Below, piece after piece: positions 1 to 5,787 of a stretch of 8,128 nt of DNA; position 1 is the stretch's first letter; each line of letters begins with the position of its first letter. The notes below the pieces were generated by a model that was not told the DNA's origin, ran no database searches, and was given only the letters and a program-made list of their open reading frames with translations. Origin of the DNA: an uncultured bacterium (GTDB taxonomy: Bacteria > UBP6 > UBA1177 > JAKLFG01); the NCBI GenBank assembly GCA_938048925.1, contig CALITV010000231.1, positions 1-8,128 on the forward strand, given 5' to 3'. The translations under genes were made by a program, and so were the position numbers.

Positions 1-593
1 CTGAGCATCTCGTCACTAAAGAGTTCTTCAAAAGGACGAAACGCGGGATTCTGGTTGGCGATGAAAAGCATGAGGAGTTCTTCGAGTTCGACCTCGGGCG
101 CCGGATCGTCACCGCATCGCCCCGCAAGATACTCTGAAAGACTCATCTCGCCGCGGTACACCGGCAGCGGCGGGAACTCCTCGGCGAAACGGCGAATGAC
201 CTTCTCGCCATCATCACCGAATCGTTCGTGCAGAAAACCCAACGCTTCGGAAAAGAGCGTCGGCACCACCTGTTTACGATAAAGCCAAACGACATGGTGA
301 AGCACTTCGTCAATGAGCGCCATCGCATTGAGGTGGCTCGCTTTGACCGCCCGCTCGGGGTGGTTCTTGGCGTCGCGCTTTTCGTTCATCCGATAGGCAA
401 AGCGACGCACCGCCGCATAGTCGGGGAAGATCACATTACCCGACAGCATGAATATCCGCTCCTCGAATCGGTAGTAGTCGCGGCACCGCCGCGAGACATG
501 GAAGTGGCGCGTACTCCCATCGGGACAAACCATCGGAGATGACTCATACCGCGCAAGGAAAATCAGAAAGGCATTCCGCGGTCTCTCGGTCAT
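1..593 (-). CDS. N-terminal part of a large alpha-amylase-family protein (cut by window edge)
   Basis: The first 197 residues are visible; the gene runs off the left edge. The ATG at 593 has a purine-rich GGGGAGAG site about 2 bases upstream. There is no signal peptide, so it is probably cytoplasmic. Recognisable blocks are FHVSRRCRDYYRFEERIF (residues 31-48), SGNVIFPDY (51-59), MNEKRD (69-74), LIDEVLHHVVWLYRKQ (93-108) and EELLMLFIANQNPAFRP (171-187). From memory, these match the helical N-terminal region of long bacterial proteins annotated as alpha-amylase family glycosyl hydrolases, in which the GH13-like barrel follows this region. The catalytic part is not in the window, so glycosidase activity is inferred. 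It lies 73 bases downstream of rimO with its own candidate promoter, so it may be transcribed separately. The reading frame is certain; the family assignment is moderately sure. Confidence 0.7.
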   Translation of the reverse strand, partial: MTERPRNAFLIFLARYESSPMVCPDGSTRHFHVSRRCRDYYRFEERIFMLSGNVIFPDYAAVRRFAYRMNEKRDAKNHPERAVKASHLNAMALIDEVLHHVVWLYRKQVVPTLFSEALGFLHERFGDDGEKVIRRFAEEFPPLPVYRGEMSLSEYLAGRCGDDPAPEVELEELLMLFIANQNPAFRPFEELFSDEML

Positions 594-623
594 CGCTCTC
601 CCCATCGCACAATTACGCGATGC

Positions 624-652
624 ACCCTACCGTAAAGCAAAAGACAAGTCAA
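624..652 (-). promoter_or_regulatory. Candidate sigma70-type promoter for the amylase-family gene
   Basis: Read on the minus strand, TTGACT (647-652) is followed after exactly 17 bases by TAGGGT (624-629). The start codon lies about 30 bases further on. The -35 is near consensus; the -10 matches TATAAT at only three positions. It occupies the 73-base gap after rimO, where I see no intrinsic terminator, so read-through from the upstream operon is also possible. Confidence 0.4.
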
Positions 653-666
653 TGAGGAGGGCGCGA

Positions 667-1980
667 CTATTTCGCCGCTCTCTCGACCGCGGCGGTAAAG
701 TCAATGCCGTCGCGACCGGTGATGCGCACAGTAAGGAGATCGCCGGGATGCTCGTTTTCGATGGTGGTAAGTATGGTAACACCGTCTATTTCGGGTGCCT
801 GATGAACACCGCGGCCGATAGGGAGACAGGCCGTAGCGTCGAATTCCTCGTAGAGAACCGTAGTCCTCATACCGACAAAGCGTGATAGGCGCCGTTCCAT
901 CGTTTTCTGCGCCACCTCCTGCAACGGGGCGAGCCGCCGCGCAATGGTACCGCGCCGGAGCGGCGTCATCGCCGCCGCCGCCGTTCCCTCCTCCCGTGAA
1001 TATCCGAACACGCCGACATAATCGAAGGAAGCCTCCTCGATGAACCGACACAGTTCCCGATGCTCTTCGCGCGTCTCGCTCGGGAATCCGGCGATGAAGG
1101 TGGTGCGCAGGATGGCGCGGTCACCGAAACGGACGGCGATGCGGTTGAGCACCCGCTCGATATCGCGGCGGCGGTAACGGCGGCTCATCGCCGAAAGAAT
1201 CCGATCACTGACATGCTGAATCGGCATCTCGAAATAGGGAAGCACCTTCTCTCCGGCGAAAGCGTCGAGTAGTTCCTCGTCTATCCGCGACAGGTAAAGA
1301 TACATCACACGGATACGGAAGGCGCCGGGCAATCGGTCGAGTCGCCGGAGCAACGCCGCGAGCGAGGTCGCGTGGTCACGGCCATAGACACTTGTGTCCT
1401 GCGCGATGAGCACGATCTCCCTTACGCCGGTTCCAACGAGCCGACGGGCCTCCGTGACGATATCCCGGGGTGCCCGTTCTCGGTAAGCGCCACGGATCGC
1501 CGGAATGGTGCAGTAGGAACAACGGTTGTCGCATCCATCGGCGATCTTGAGGTAGGCGGTAAAGGGAGAAAGAGACAGGGTCCTCCCGTGTCGTGCTGTG
1601 GCGATGAACTTCGGTGCCCTGAGTGTTCGGGGGAGAGCACCATCAGCAACAGCGGCGATGCGCGGAACATCGTCAATGCCGATGACCCGGTCGGCCTCCG
1701 GAAGCAATTTTTCTATCTCGGGGTATAGTTGCGGCAGACAACCAGTAAGCATGAGTCGCGCTCCCTTCCGTTTTTGCGTATGGAGTTCAAAGAAACGGGA
1801 AACGCTCTCCGCACGGGCATCCTCGATGAAGGCACATGAATTGAGTATCAGGAGATCGGCGTTCGCTGGATCGTCGGTCGCACGCCAACCATCGGCGAGA
1901 AGCGCCGAAAGCATCACTTCGCTATCGACGCGATTTTTCGGACAACCGAGAGATTCGAGATAAAAGATGCGCTTCTTCAC
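667..1980 (-). CDS. rimO: Ribosomal protein S12 methylthiotransferase RimO
   Basis: This 437-residue radical SAM enzyme adds a methylthio group to the beta carbon of a conserved aspartate of ribosomal protein S12 in the cytoplasm. The N-terminal UPF0004/MTTase domain holds the three cluster cysteines in ESLGCPKNRVDSE (Cys13), LNSCAFI (Cys49) and LTGCLPQ (Cys81). The radical SAM motif is Cys150, Cys154 and Cys157 in DGCDNRCSYCTIPAIRG. QDTSVYGRD, YFEMPIQHVSD and IAGFPSETREEH are typical radical SAM core blocks of this family. A TRAM domain fills roughly residues 370-437, with GRGVHQAPEIDG. SLGCPKN and the overall length favour RimO over the tRNA enzyme MiaB. The start is GTG, 3 bases after the TGA of the upstream gene and without a clear Shine-Dalgarno site, so translation is probably coupled. 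No key residue is missing. Confidence 0.97.
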   Translation of the reverse strand: MKKRIFYLESLGCPKNRVDSEVMLSALLADGWRATDDPANADLLILNSCAFIEDARAESVSRFFELHTQKRKGARLMLTGCLPQLYPEIEKLLPEADRVIGIDDVPRIAAVADGALPRTLRAPKFIATARHGRTLSLSPFTAYLKIADGCDNRCSYCTIPAIRGAYRERAPRDIVTEARRLVGTGVREIVLIAQDTSVYGRDHATSLAALLRRLDRLPGAFRIRVMYLYLSRIDEELLDAFAGEKVLPYFEMPIQHVSDRILSAMSRRYRRRDIERVLNRIAVRFGDRAILRTTFIAGFPSETREEHRELCRFIEEASFDYVGVFGYSREEGTAAAAMTPLRRGTIARRLAPLQEVAQKTMERRLSRFVGMRTTVLYEEFDATACLPIGRGVHQAPEIDGVTILTTIENEHPGDLLTVRITGRDGIDFTAAVERAAK

Positions 1981-1983
1981 CGG

Positions 1984-2685
1984 TCAGTATTTCTTGAGGC
2001 GCGCTTCGGAAACGAGATAGGTTTCGTCGGTGTCTTTCTTTTCGAGGCGCAGATGGAGGAGCGACTTCGGCTGGACGATGAGTAGGTCGCTCTTGCGTTG
2101 GTTCGACTCGTCCTCGACATCCACTTTCTTCTTTTTCATCTTGAAGAAAGCCTTTACCTTGATCGGCCCCTTGAGTTTTGCAAACTCGCCCGATGCCGGC
2201 GGCGTCTTGACCACCACCTCGGCCTTCACCAGTCCGTCAATTCCCGAAAAGGAAAGAGAGACGACCTCCGCCTCGACAAATTCTCCCGAGGTCTTTTGCG
2301 CCCGCTGTTCGAGGGGAACGAAGATCCCATCCGGAAGCTCCTTTTTCTCGCGGAGGACAGACAACGGAGTTTGTTGAAAAGCGACACCCACATCAACGCC
2401 GGCAAGCAAGTGGAGAAACGCGTCTTCCTCTATCGAGGCGAAGAATATCTGCTCGTTGCGGATCTCGATGGTCTGTTCGGGAAACTTCTCGACCAGCCGA
2501 TCTTTGAGCATACCGAAATCAATCCCTTTCTTTACCTTTACATAGACACCGTTCTTCGCGGAACGCCATTCTTCGGCGAGGATGGGAAGATACGAACCGT
2601 CGGCCCCGCGCACAAGAAGCGGATCGGCGGCAAGCGGACACGATATCGTCGAGACGGAAAGGAGAACCGCCAGCACCTTTTCCAT
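1984..2685 (-). CDS. Uncharacterised exported protein between an HD hydrolase and rimO
   Basis: This 233-residue protein belongs to no family I recognise. The start chosen is the ATG at 2685, because AAGAGG lies 7-8 bases upstream (overlapping the stop of the previous gene) and a signal peptide follows at once: MEKVLAVLLSVSTISC, then PLAAD. Cleavage could be by signal peptidase I after PLAA (residues 17-20), or by signal peptidase II at Cys16 in the imperfect lipobox TISC. The mature part alternates charged and beta-prone segments and carries a basic patch, KMKKKK (182-187), followed by acidic VDVEDE. It ends YLVSEARLKKY. A periplasmic or envelope location is inferred. It sits 11 bases after the HD gene and 3 bases before rimO, which implies co-transcription but not a shared function. 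A start 31 codons earlier is open but would bury the signal peptide. Confidence 0.8.
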   Translation of the reverse strand: MEKVLAVLLSVSTISCPLAADPLLVRGADGSYLPILAEEWRSAKNGVYVKVKKGIDFGMLKDRLVEKFPEQTIEIRNEQIFFASIEEDAFLHLLAGVDVGVAFQQTPLSVLREKKELPDGIFVPLEQRAQKTSGEFVEAEVVSLSFSGIDGLVKAEVVVKTPPASGEFAKLKGPIKVKAFFKMKKKKVDVEDESNQRKSDLLIVQPKSLLHLRLEKKDTDETYLVSEARLKKY

Positions 2686-2696
2686 GAGATGACCTC

Positions 2697-3257
2697 TTAC
2701 AAACCTATTTCCCGGCTTCGCACCGCCATCCCGTCCCTCACGAGACAGAGAAGATCGGGCACCGTAATGTGGAACCACATCTCCGTCATCCGCATTTGAT
2801 CACGGTTGGCCCCCTGCGCAAACCGCTTTTCGGAAAACCGTTTCATCATGAACTCCACCGGTACCTCGGCAACCCTCTTCGAGGGGTGCATGAGGGTGCA
2901 GGCGACGACGAAACCGGTCGCCGGGTCGGCACAGTAGAGGGCACGCCCCATGGTGCTTTCCGGCGGCACATTCCCCGAATGTTCGAGAATCGCATGTAGG
3001 AGCTCTTCGTCGTCGAATCCGAGTCCACGCAGAATTTCCCCGGTCACCGTGCCGTGCCGCGGGAAATCGTCCTTCGTCTTGTCATAATCGAGGTCGTGCA
3101 ACAACCCCGCAAGCGCCCAGCGTTCGGGATCGCCGCCGAGTCGTACCGCCATCGCGCGCATCGCCCCCTCGGCTGCCCAGCAATGCTTGATAAGATTTTG
3201 ATTGGCAAGGTGTTCGGCAAGAAGCGTTACCGCCCTCTCCGGTGTCCAACAATACAT
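2697..3257 (-). CDS. HD-domain metal-dependent phosphohydrolase
   Basis: This 186-residue cytoplasmic protein is a stand-alone HD domain. The metal-binding pattern is visible: His25 in LIKHCWA, the His54-Asp55 doublet in GLLHDLDYD, His68 in RHG, His93 in AILEHSG and Asp111 in ALYCADPATGF. The segment ADPATGFVVACTLMHPSKR is typical of small HDIG-type proteins of about 185 residues. HD domains hydrolyse phosphoester bonds in nucleotides or cyclic nucleotides; the substrate of this subgroup is not readable from the sequence. It is the first gene of a minus-strand operon, with a candidate promoter at 3293-3320. The ATG at 3257 has only a weak ACGAG site before it, but no better in-frame start lies upstream. 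Cyclic-di-GMP HD-GYP activity is unlikely, since no GYP motif is present. Confidence 0.9.
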   Translation of the reverse strand: MYCWTPERAVTLLAEHLANQNLIKHCWAAEGAMRAMAVRLGGDPERWALAGLLHDLDYDKTKDDFPRHGTVTGEILRGLGFDDEELLHAILEHSGNVPPESTMGRALYCADPATGFVVACTLMHPSKRVAEVPVEFMMKRFSEKRFAQGANRDQMRMTEMWFHITVPDLLCLVRDGMAVRSREIGL

Positions 3258-3292
3258 GCTCGTGTTTTCTTGACTATGGCCTTCATGGCGTC

Positions 3293-3320
3293 ATCCTAAT
3301 ACCTTGAATACAAAAAGCAA
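3293..3320 (-). promoter_or_regulatory. Candidate sigma70-type promoter for the HD-rimO operon
   Basis: On the minus strand, TTGCTT (3315-3320) is followed after 16 bases by TAGGAT (3293-3298). This would start transcription near 3286 and leave a leader of about 30 bases before the HD gene. Matches are four of six bases in each box. The -35 side abuts an A-rich stretch shared with the divergent promoter. Confidence 0.4.
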
Positions 3321-3353
3321 GCGGAAAGAAATCAAAACAAAACAGAGAAAAAG

Positions 3354-3381
3354 TTGACTTTCGGTTGGTGCTAGATACCAT
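3354..3381 (+). promoter_or_regulatory. Candidate promoter of the small-lipoprotein operon, with A-rich UP-like segment
   Basis: TTGACT (3354-3359) matches the -35 consensus at five of six bases. TACCAT (3376-3381), after a 16-base spacer, is the best-placed -10. TAGATA (3372-3377) is another possible -10, but at 12 bases it sits too close for this -35. The region just upstream (about 3311-3353) is strongly A-rich, as in UP elements that bind the RNA polymerase alpha subunit. The leader to the first start codon would be about 55 bases. The -10 assignment is uncertain. Confidence 0.4.
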
Positions 3382-3442
3382 GCGCTCGTATTTGGCTGGA
3401 CCAGATCATTCGGATCAAGGAACCTTTTACGGAGGATGTTCC

Positions 3443-3673
3443 ATGAGAAGACTGTTGATTAGCGGGGTGCTTGCAGCAGCGTTGTGTGGGGCCTGCTCGC
3501 ATCCCAAGTTCATCACCCACATGACTCACCGTGACAGTGACAAGACATTCAAAGCGGTGACGTATCAAGATCAGACATTCAGCACTCCTCTTTGGGGCGC
3601 AGTTAAGTGCAACATGGCTGATGACGGCGCGTTGTCACAGTGCCGGGTCATGACCTTCAATTGGAACTACTAG
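3443..3673 (+). CDS. Small lipoprotein, first of four tandem paralogues (76 aa)
   Basis: The ATG at 3443 is set by a strong GGAGG (3431-3435) 7 bases upstream; a longer in-frame start at 3365 would precede the signal peptide and is rejected. MRRLLISGVLAAALCGAC is a type II signal peptide with the lipidated cysteine at residue 18; the -3 position is Cys15, which is unusual. The mature protein is only 59 residues. It is marked by WGAVKCNMADDGALSQC (Cys56 and Cys67, C-X10-C), followed by a short aromatic tail, FNWNY. The cysteine pair could form a disulfide in the periplasm. I do not recognise a family, but the same cysteine pattern recurs in the next three genes. It is first in the operon, behind an A-rich promoter region. 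Confidence 0.85.
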   Translation: MRRLLISGVLAAALCGACSHPKFITHMTHRDSDKTFKAVTYQDQTFSTPLWGAVKCNMADDGALSQCRVMTFNWNY

Positions 3674-3682
3674 GGGGATGCC

Positions 3683-3955
3683 ATGAAAAAGATCATCTTT
3701 CTTCTTGCACTGGTTGCGTTGTTCGCGGTAAGCGGTTGTCTGAAGCGCAATGTGATCGTGGTGAAAGATCACCCGGGACGTTCCCTGACAATGGTCGAGA
3801 CGCTTGACCAGTACTATGCGTTCCATCCTGCGTATGTTTTGGGACAGTATTACCGCTTCTGGACATGCGTTGATCAGGGTGATACGCTCGATTGCAAGGT
3901 CGAGTGTGATGGTGAAACCGATCTCGACTGCATCGGTTACGGCTGGGGCAAGTGA
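3683..3955 (+). CDS. Small lipoprotein, second of four tandem paralogues (90 aa)
   Basis: It starts 9 bases after the previous stop, and its GGGGG ribosome site (3674-3678) directly abuts that stop. MKKIIFLLALVALFAVSGC has a good lipobox (VSGC) with the lipidated cysteine at residue 19. The middle is rich in Tyr and Phe (QYYAFHPAY, QYYRFW). The paralogue signature is TCVDQGDTLDC (Cys62 and Cys71, C-X8-C). Two extra cysteines follow, Cys75 and Cys83, in an acidic C-terminus (ECDGETDLDC), giving four mature cysteines and possibly two disulfides. The gene ends in tandem stops, TGATAG. The function is unknown. Confidence 0.85.
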   Translation: MKKIIFLLALVALFAVSGCLKRNVIVVKDHPGRSLTMVETLDQYYAFHPAYVLGQYYRFWTCVDQGDTLDCKVECDGETDLDCIGYGWGK

Positions 3956-3976
3956 TAGGAGCAAAAGGAGGTATCC

Positions 3977-4288
3977 ATGAGAACATATGTTTTACTTGCG
4001 GTTATAGCGGCGTTTCTCGCGGTTGGATGCAAAACGCCCAACTGGCTGGTTTCCAACGATTTCCTTGGGACCGAGAAGACGGTAAAGGAATTCTACACGC
4101 CCCAGGTGCAGGCAGGCCAAGTATTGAGCAACATCGCTGGTAAAGATGACAAGGCGATGTTTTTCGATTACACGGTCAGGATATGCAATGTGGACGATCA
4201 AGGCAATCTTGCACAGTGCATGGACACGGTCGTCCTTGAACATGTCATGCAAGATACGCTTTACAGAAACTTTATGTTTGGAAATTAG
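3977..4288 (+). CDS. Small lipoprotein, third of four tandem paralogues (103 aa)
   Basis: It has the strongest ribosome site of the cluster, AAGGAGG (3965-3971), 5 bases before the ATG. MRTYVLLAVIAAFLAVGC is a lipoprotein signal with the cysteine at residue 18 (AVGC). The mature part has a longer spacer than its neighbours before the signature RICNVDDQGNLAQC (Cys70 and Cys81, C-X10-C), which closely resembles CNMADDGALSQC of the first paralogue. The tail, about 22 residues after Cys81, looks helical. No domain is recognised. The gap to the previous gene is 21 bases, the widest in the operon. Confidence 0.85.
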   Translation: MRTYVLLAVIAAFLAVGCKTPNWLVSNDFLGTEKTVKEFYTPQVQAGQVLSNIAGKDDKAMFFDYTVRICNVDDQGNLAQCMDTVVLEHVMQDTLYRNFMFGN

Positions 4289-4298
4289 GGGGTAGCCA

Positions 4299-4682
4299 AT
4301 GAAAAAAATAATCCTTCTTTCTTTGTTTGTTATGCTCATGCTCGGTGCGTGCACCGTGGAGAAGCGAGTCGTAACAGCGAAACACTGGGCCAACCCTTCC
4401 CTTTATTATGTTGCTTACTTCGAGTGGGAAGAAACTTACTTCCCCATTCTGGGGTTTACTTGGATTCACAATGACTGGTCGAAAATCAAACGGTGTAATG
4501 CTCGCGAGGACAACACCATGGCGTGTCTCGACGAGCAAGAAGCCCAGATGATCCTCAACCCGCAGCATACGGGAGAGGTTGATCGCACGAGCGGTGCTCC
4601 CACCGAGGCGGCTCCCACCGAGGCGGCTCCTGCCGAGGAAGCGCCTGCCGAAGCACCTGCCGAAGAGGCTCCGGCCGAGTAA
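4299..4682 (+). CDS. Small lipoprotein with Ala-Pro-Glu repeat tail, fourth of four paralogues (127 aa)
   Basis: MKKIILLSLFVMLMLGAC is a clear type II signal with the lipidated cysteine at residue 18. The core is rich in Tyr and Trp (LYYVAYFEWEETYFPI) and carries the signature KRCNAREDNTMAC (Cys66 and Cys76, C-X9-C). After about residue 98 comes a low-complexity tail of APTEA, APAEE and APAE units, 28 residues long and running to the end. It resembles the Pro-rich linkers that let envelope lipoproteins reach across the periplasm or extend from the surface. The ribosome site GGGGG (4288-4292) begins at the last base of the previous stop. It is last in the operon, 25 bases before an intrinsic terminator. 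The function is unknown; a cell-wall-spanning or surface role is only inference. Confidence 0.85.
   Translation: MKKIILLSLFVMLMLGACTVEKRVVTAKHWANPSLYYVAYFEWEETYFPILGFTWIHNDWSKIKRCNAREDNTMACLDEQEAQMILNPQHTGEVDRTSGAPTEAAPTEAAPAEEAPAEAPAEEAPAE
4596..4679 (+). repeat. In-frame Ala-Pro-x-Glu coding repeats
   Basis: Six direct units of 12 or 15 bases encode APTEA, APTEA, APAEE, APAE, APAEE and APAE. The first two 15-base units (4596-4610 and 4611-4625) are identical; the later ones have diverged by substitution. The unit number could vary between strains without a frameshift, since every unit is a multiple of three. Confidence 0.9.
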
Positions 4683-4707
4683 GTTTCTCCCATTTTTCGA
4701 CTCTTCA

Positions 4708-4734
4708 GCCCCCGGTCCATCGGGGGCTTTTTTT
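4708..4734 (+). terminator. Intrinsic terminator of the small-lipoprotein operon
   Basis: A perfect 7-bp stem, GCCCCCG (4708-4714) with CGGGGGC (4721-4727), encloses a 6-base loop and is followed by seven T residues (4728-4734). It lies 25 bases after the last lipoprotein stop. The last bases of the T tract overlap the stop codon of the convergent minus-strand gene. Read from the other strand the hairpin lacks a U tract, so efficient termination is expected only for the plus strand. Confidence 0.95.
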
Positions 4735-5785
4735 AGTGCAGAACTCCTACGGCGTCGAGATCGAAACCGGCGCTTTCGTGGACCGGATAGGGGTCGTAAA
4801 CCGGACGGCCGTGGCTGTCGGTCATCGAGCCGTCGCCTTTGACATCAACGATGCGGACATAAGTGATCACCGAGAGGTCAACCGTTTCGTCAACAACAAC
4901 GCTCTTCCCGGCAAGGGCCGCAAGATCGAACGGGGTTCCCCATCCGGCGCGGTACTTCCCGGCAAAACCGTCAATGAGTGTCGGATCGAGTGTGCCGTAT
5001 TCGGCGATTGGATCGGTGCCGAGATAGGTGGTGTCGAACCGGACGAAAGTCTTTCCGTCGCTCGAGACCTCGATGAATGCGAGTTCGAGGAAATTGTCGG
5101 AGAATGAGTTCTCGAAGACAACGAAGTCGGGACCTTCTCCGTTGCTTATCGGTTGTGCAAAGGTAAGTGTTATGTTTCCCCCTTCGCCGAGCGAGACCAC
5201 CGCGGTGGTCTTTCCTTCGGCAGGTCCGAGCGCTTGGGTGGTGTCTTGCCATTGGGGGATGAGATGCTCTCCCGGCTCGTAGGAAACTACCGCCGTTGCC
5301 CACGCTACAATGCGCGGATCGTCTTTGGAGATGGCGGGGCAGTCGGTTGTTCCGACTGCGCCCGCGAAGGTGATCTTCGTTAGTTTGGTCCACGGAAAAC
5401 CGCCGCAACCGCCCTGTTCCGGATCGGCAGGATCGGCCGGGGTGACCGCTTCCGCTTCTTCCTGTGAGGACTTGTCGTAGGCGGTTTGGCAATAGTAGAG
5501 TGTTCCGTTGTGCCACACCCAATCGAAACGGCTCCACTTGCCCGGGTTATAGGTGTTGTGTTCATCGTTCTGGGCAACGAGATAATCCTTCTGGTTGTCG
5601 TAGTCGGCGATGTGGTACTTGCCCCCCATGCCACCTTGATCCCAGAGATCATCGGTAATGAGGTGCGTCCCTCCGTACGGGTCTTGGTAAGACCCCACGA
5701 TCTCGAGCGCCTCTTCTTTCTTCTTGTCGGAGCCGCATCCTACCCAAAAAAACACCATCAAAAGAGCGGATACCTGTGCACGCAT
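4733..5785 (-). CDS. Two-domain lipoprotein, third gene of the BtuB-like receptor operon
   Basis: This is a 350-residue lipoprotein. [17 protein letters not shown] gives lipidation at Cys17, followed by a charged linker, GSDKKKEE. Residues about 28-137 form one module with [16 protein letters not shown] (Cys99) and GGCGGFPW (Cys127), probably disulfide-linked. From memory, similar text occurs in lipoproteins of deltaproteobacteria-like organisms. Residues about 145-350 form a second, beta-rich module with [46 protein letters not shown] and GFDLDAVGV. It resembles proteins labelled cell surface protein that accompany TonB receptors in Bacteroidota. The ATG lies 2 bases after the propeller gene's stop and has a perfect AAGGAGG site, so it is co-expressed. 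The role is inferred to be surface capture or accessory to the receptor; no ligand can be read from it. Confidence 0.85.
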   Translation of the reverse strand: MRAQVSALLMVFFWVGCGSDKKKEEALEIVGSYQDPYGGTHLITDDLWDQGGMGGKYHIADYDNQKDYLVAQNDEHNTYNPGKWSRFDWVWHNGTLYYCQTAYDKSSQEEAEAVTPADPADPEQGGCGGFPWTKLTKITFAGAVGTTDCPAISKDDPRIVAWATAVVSYEPGEHLIPQWQDTTQALGPAEGKTTAVVSLGEGGNITLTFAQPISNGEGPDFVVFENSFSDNFLELAFIEVSSDGKTFVRFDTTYLGTDPIAEYGTLDPTLIDGFAGKYRAGWGTPFDLAALAGKSVVVDETVDLSVITYVRIVDVKGDGSMTDSHGRPVYDPYPVHESAGFDLDAVGVLH

Positions 5786-5787
5786 GA

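Noticed and set aside
2686..2778. Longer N-terminus for the exported protein, starting at 2778
   Set aside because: It would overlap the HD gene by 82 bases and place 31 charged residues before the signal peptide. The ATG at 2685 has a better ribosome site.
2098..2799. Long open frame on the plus strand opposite the exported-protein gene
   Set aside because: It is antisense to a gene with a signal peptide, good ribosome site and operon spacing. Its own start lacks a ribosome site and its protein is rich in Arg, Leu and His without recognisable motifs.
3227..3286. Short minus-strand reading frame (about 19 codons) starting at 3286 and overlapping the HD start
   Set aside because: An upstream leader ORF is possible, but it starts at the predicted transcription start, leaving little or no leader for ribosome binding. 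No attenuator-like hairpin is evident.
3365..3442. Longer start for the first small lipoprotein, at 3365
   Set aside because: It would overlap the candidate -10 region and bury the lipoprotein signal. GGAGG at 3431-3435 fits the ATG at 3443.
4708..4734. Bidirectional terminator also serving the minus-strand receptor operon
   Set aside because: The hairpin is symmetric, but on the minus strand it is followed by TGAAGAGTCG rather than a U tract, so intrinsic termination in that direction is not supported.
5028..5658. Plus-strand open frames across the two-domain lipoprotein gene
   Set aside because: They are antisense shadows without ribosome sites or recognisable motifs, while the minus-strand frame has a lipobox and conserved blocks.
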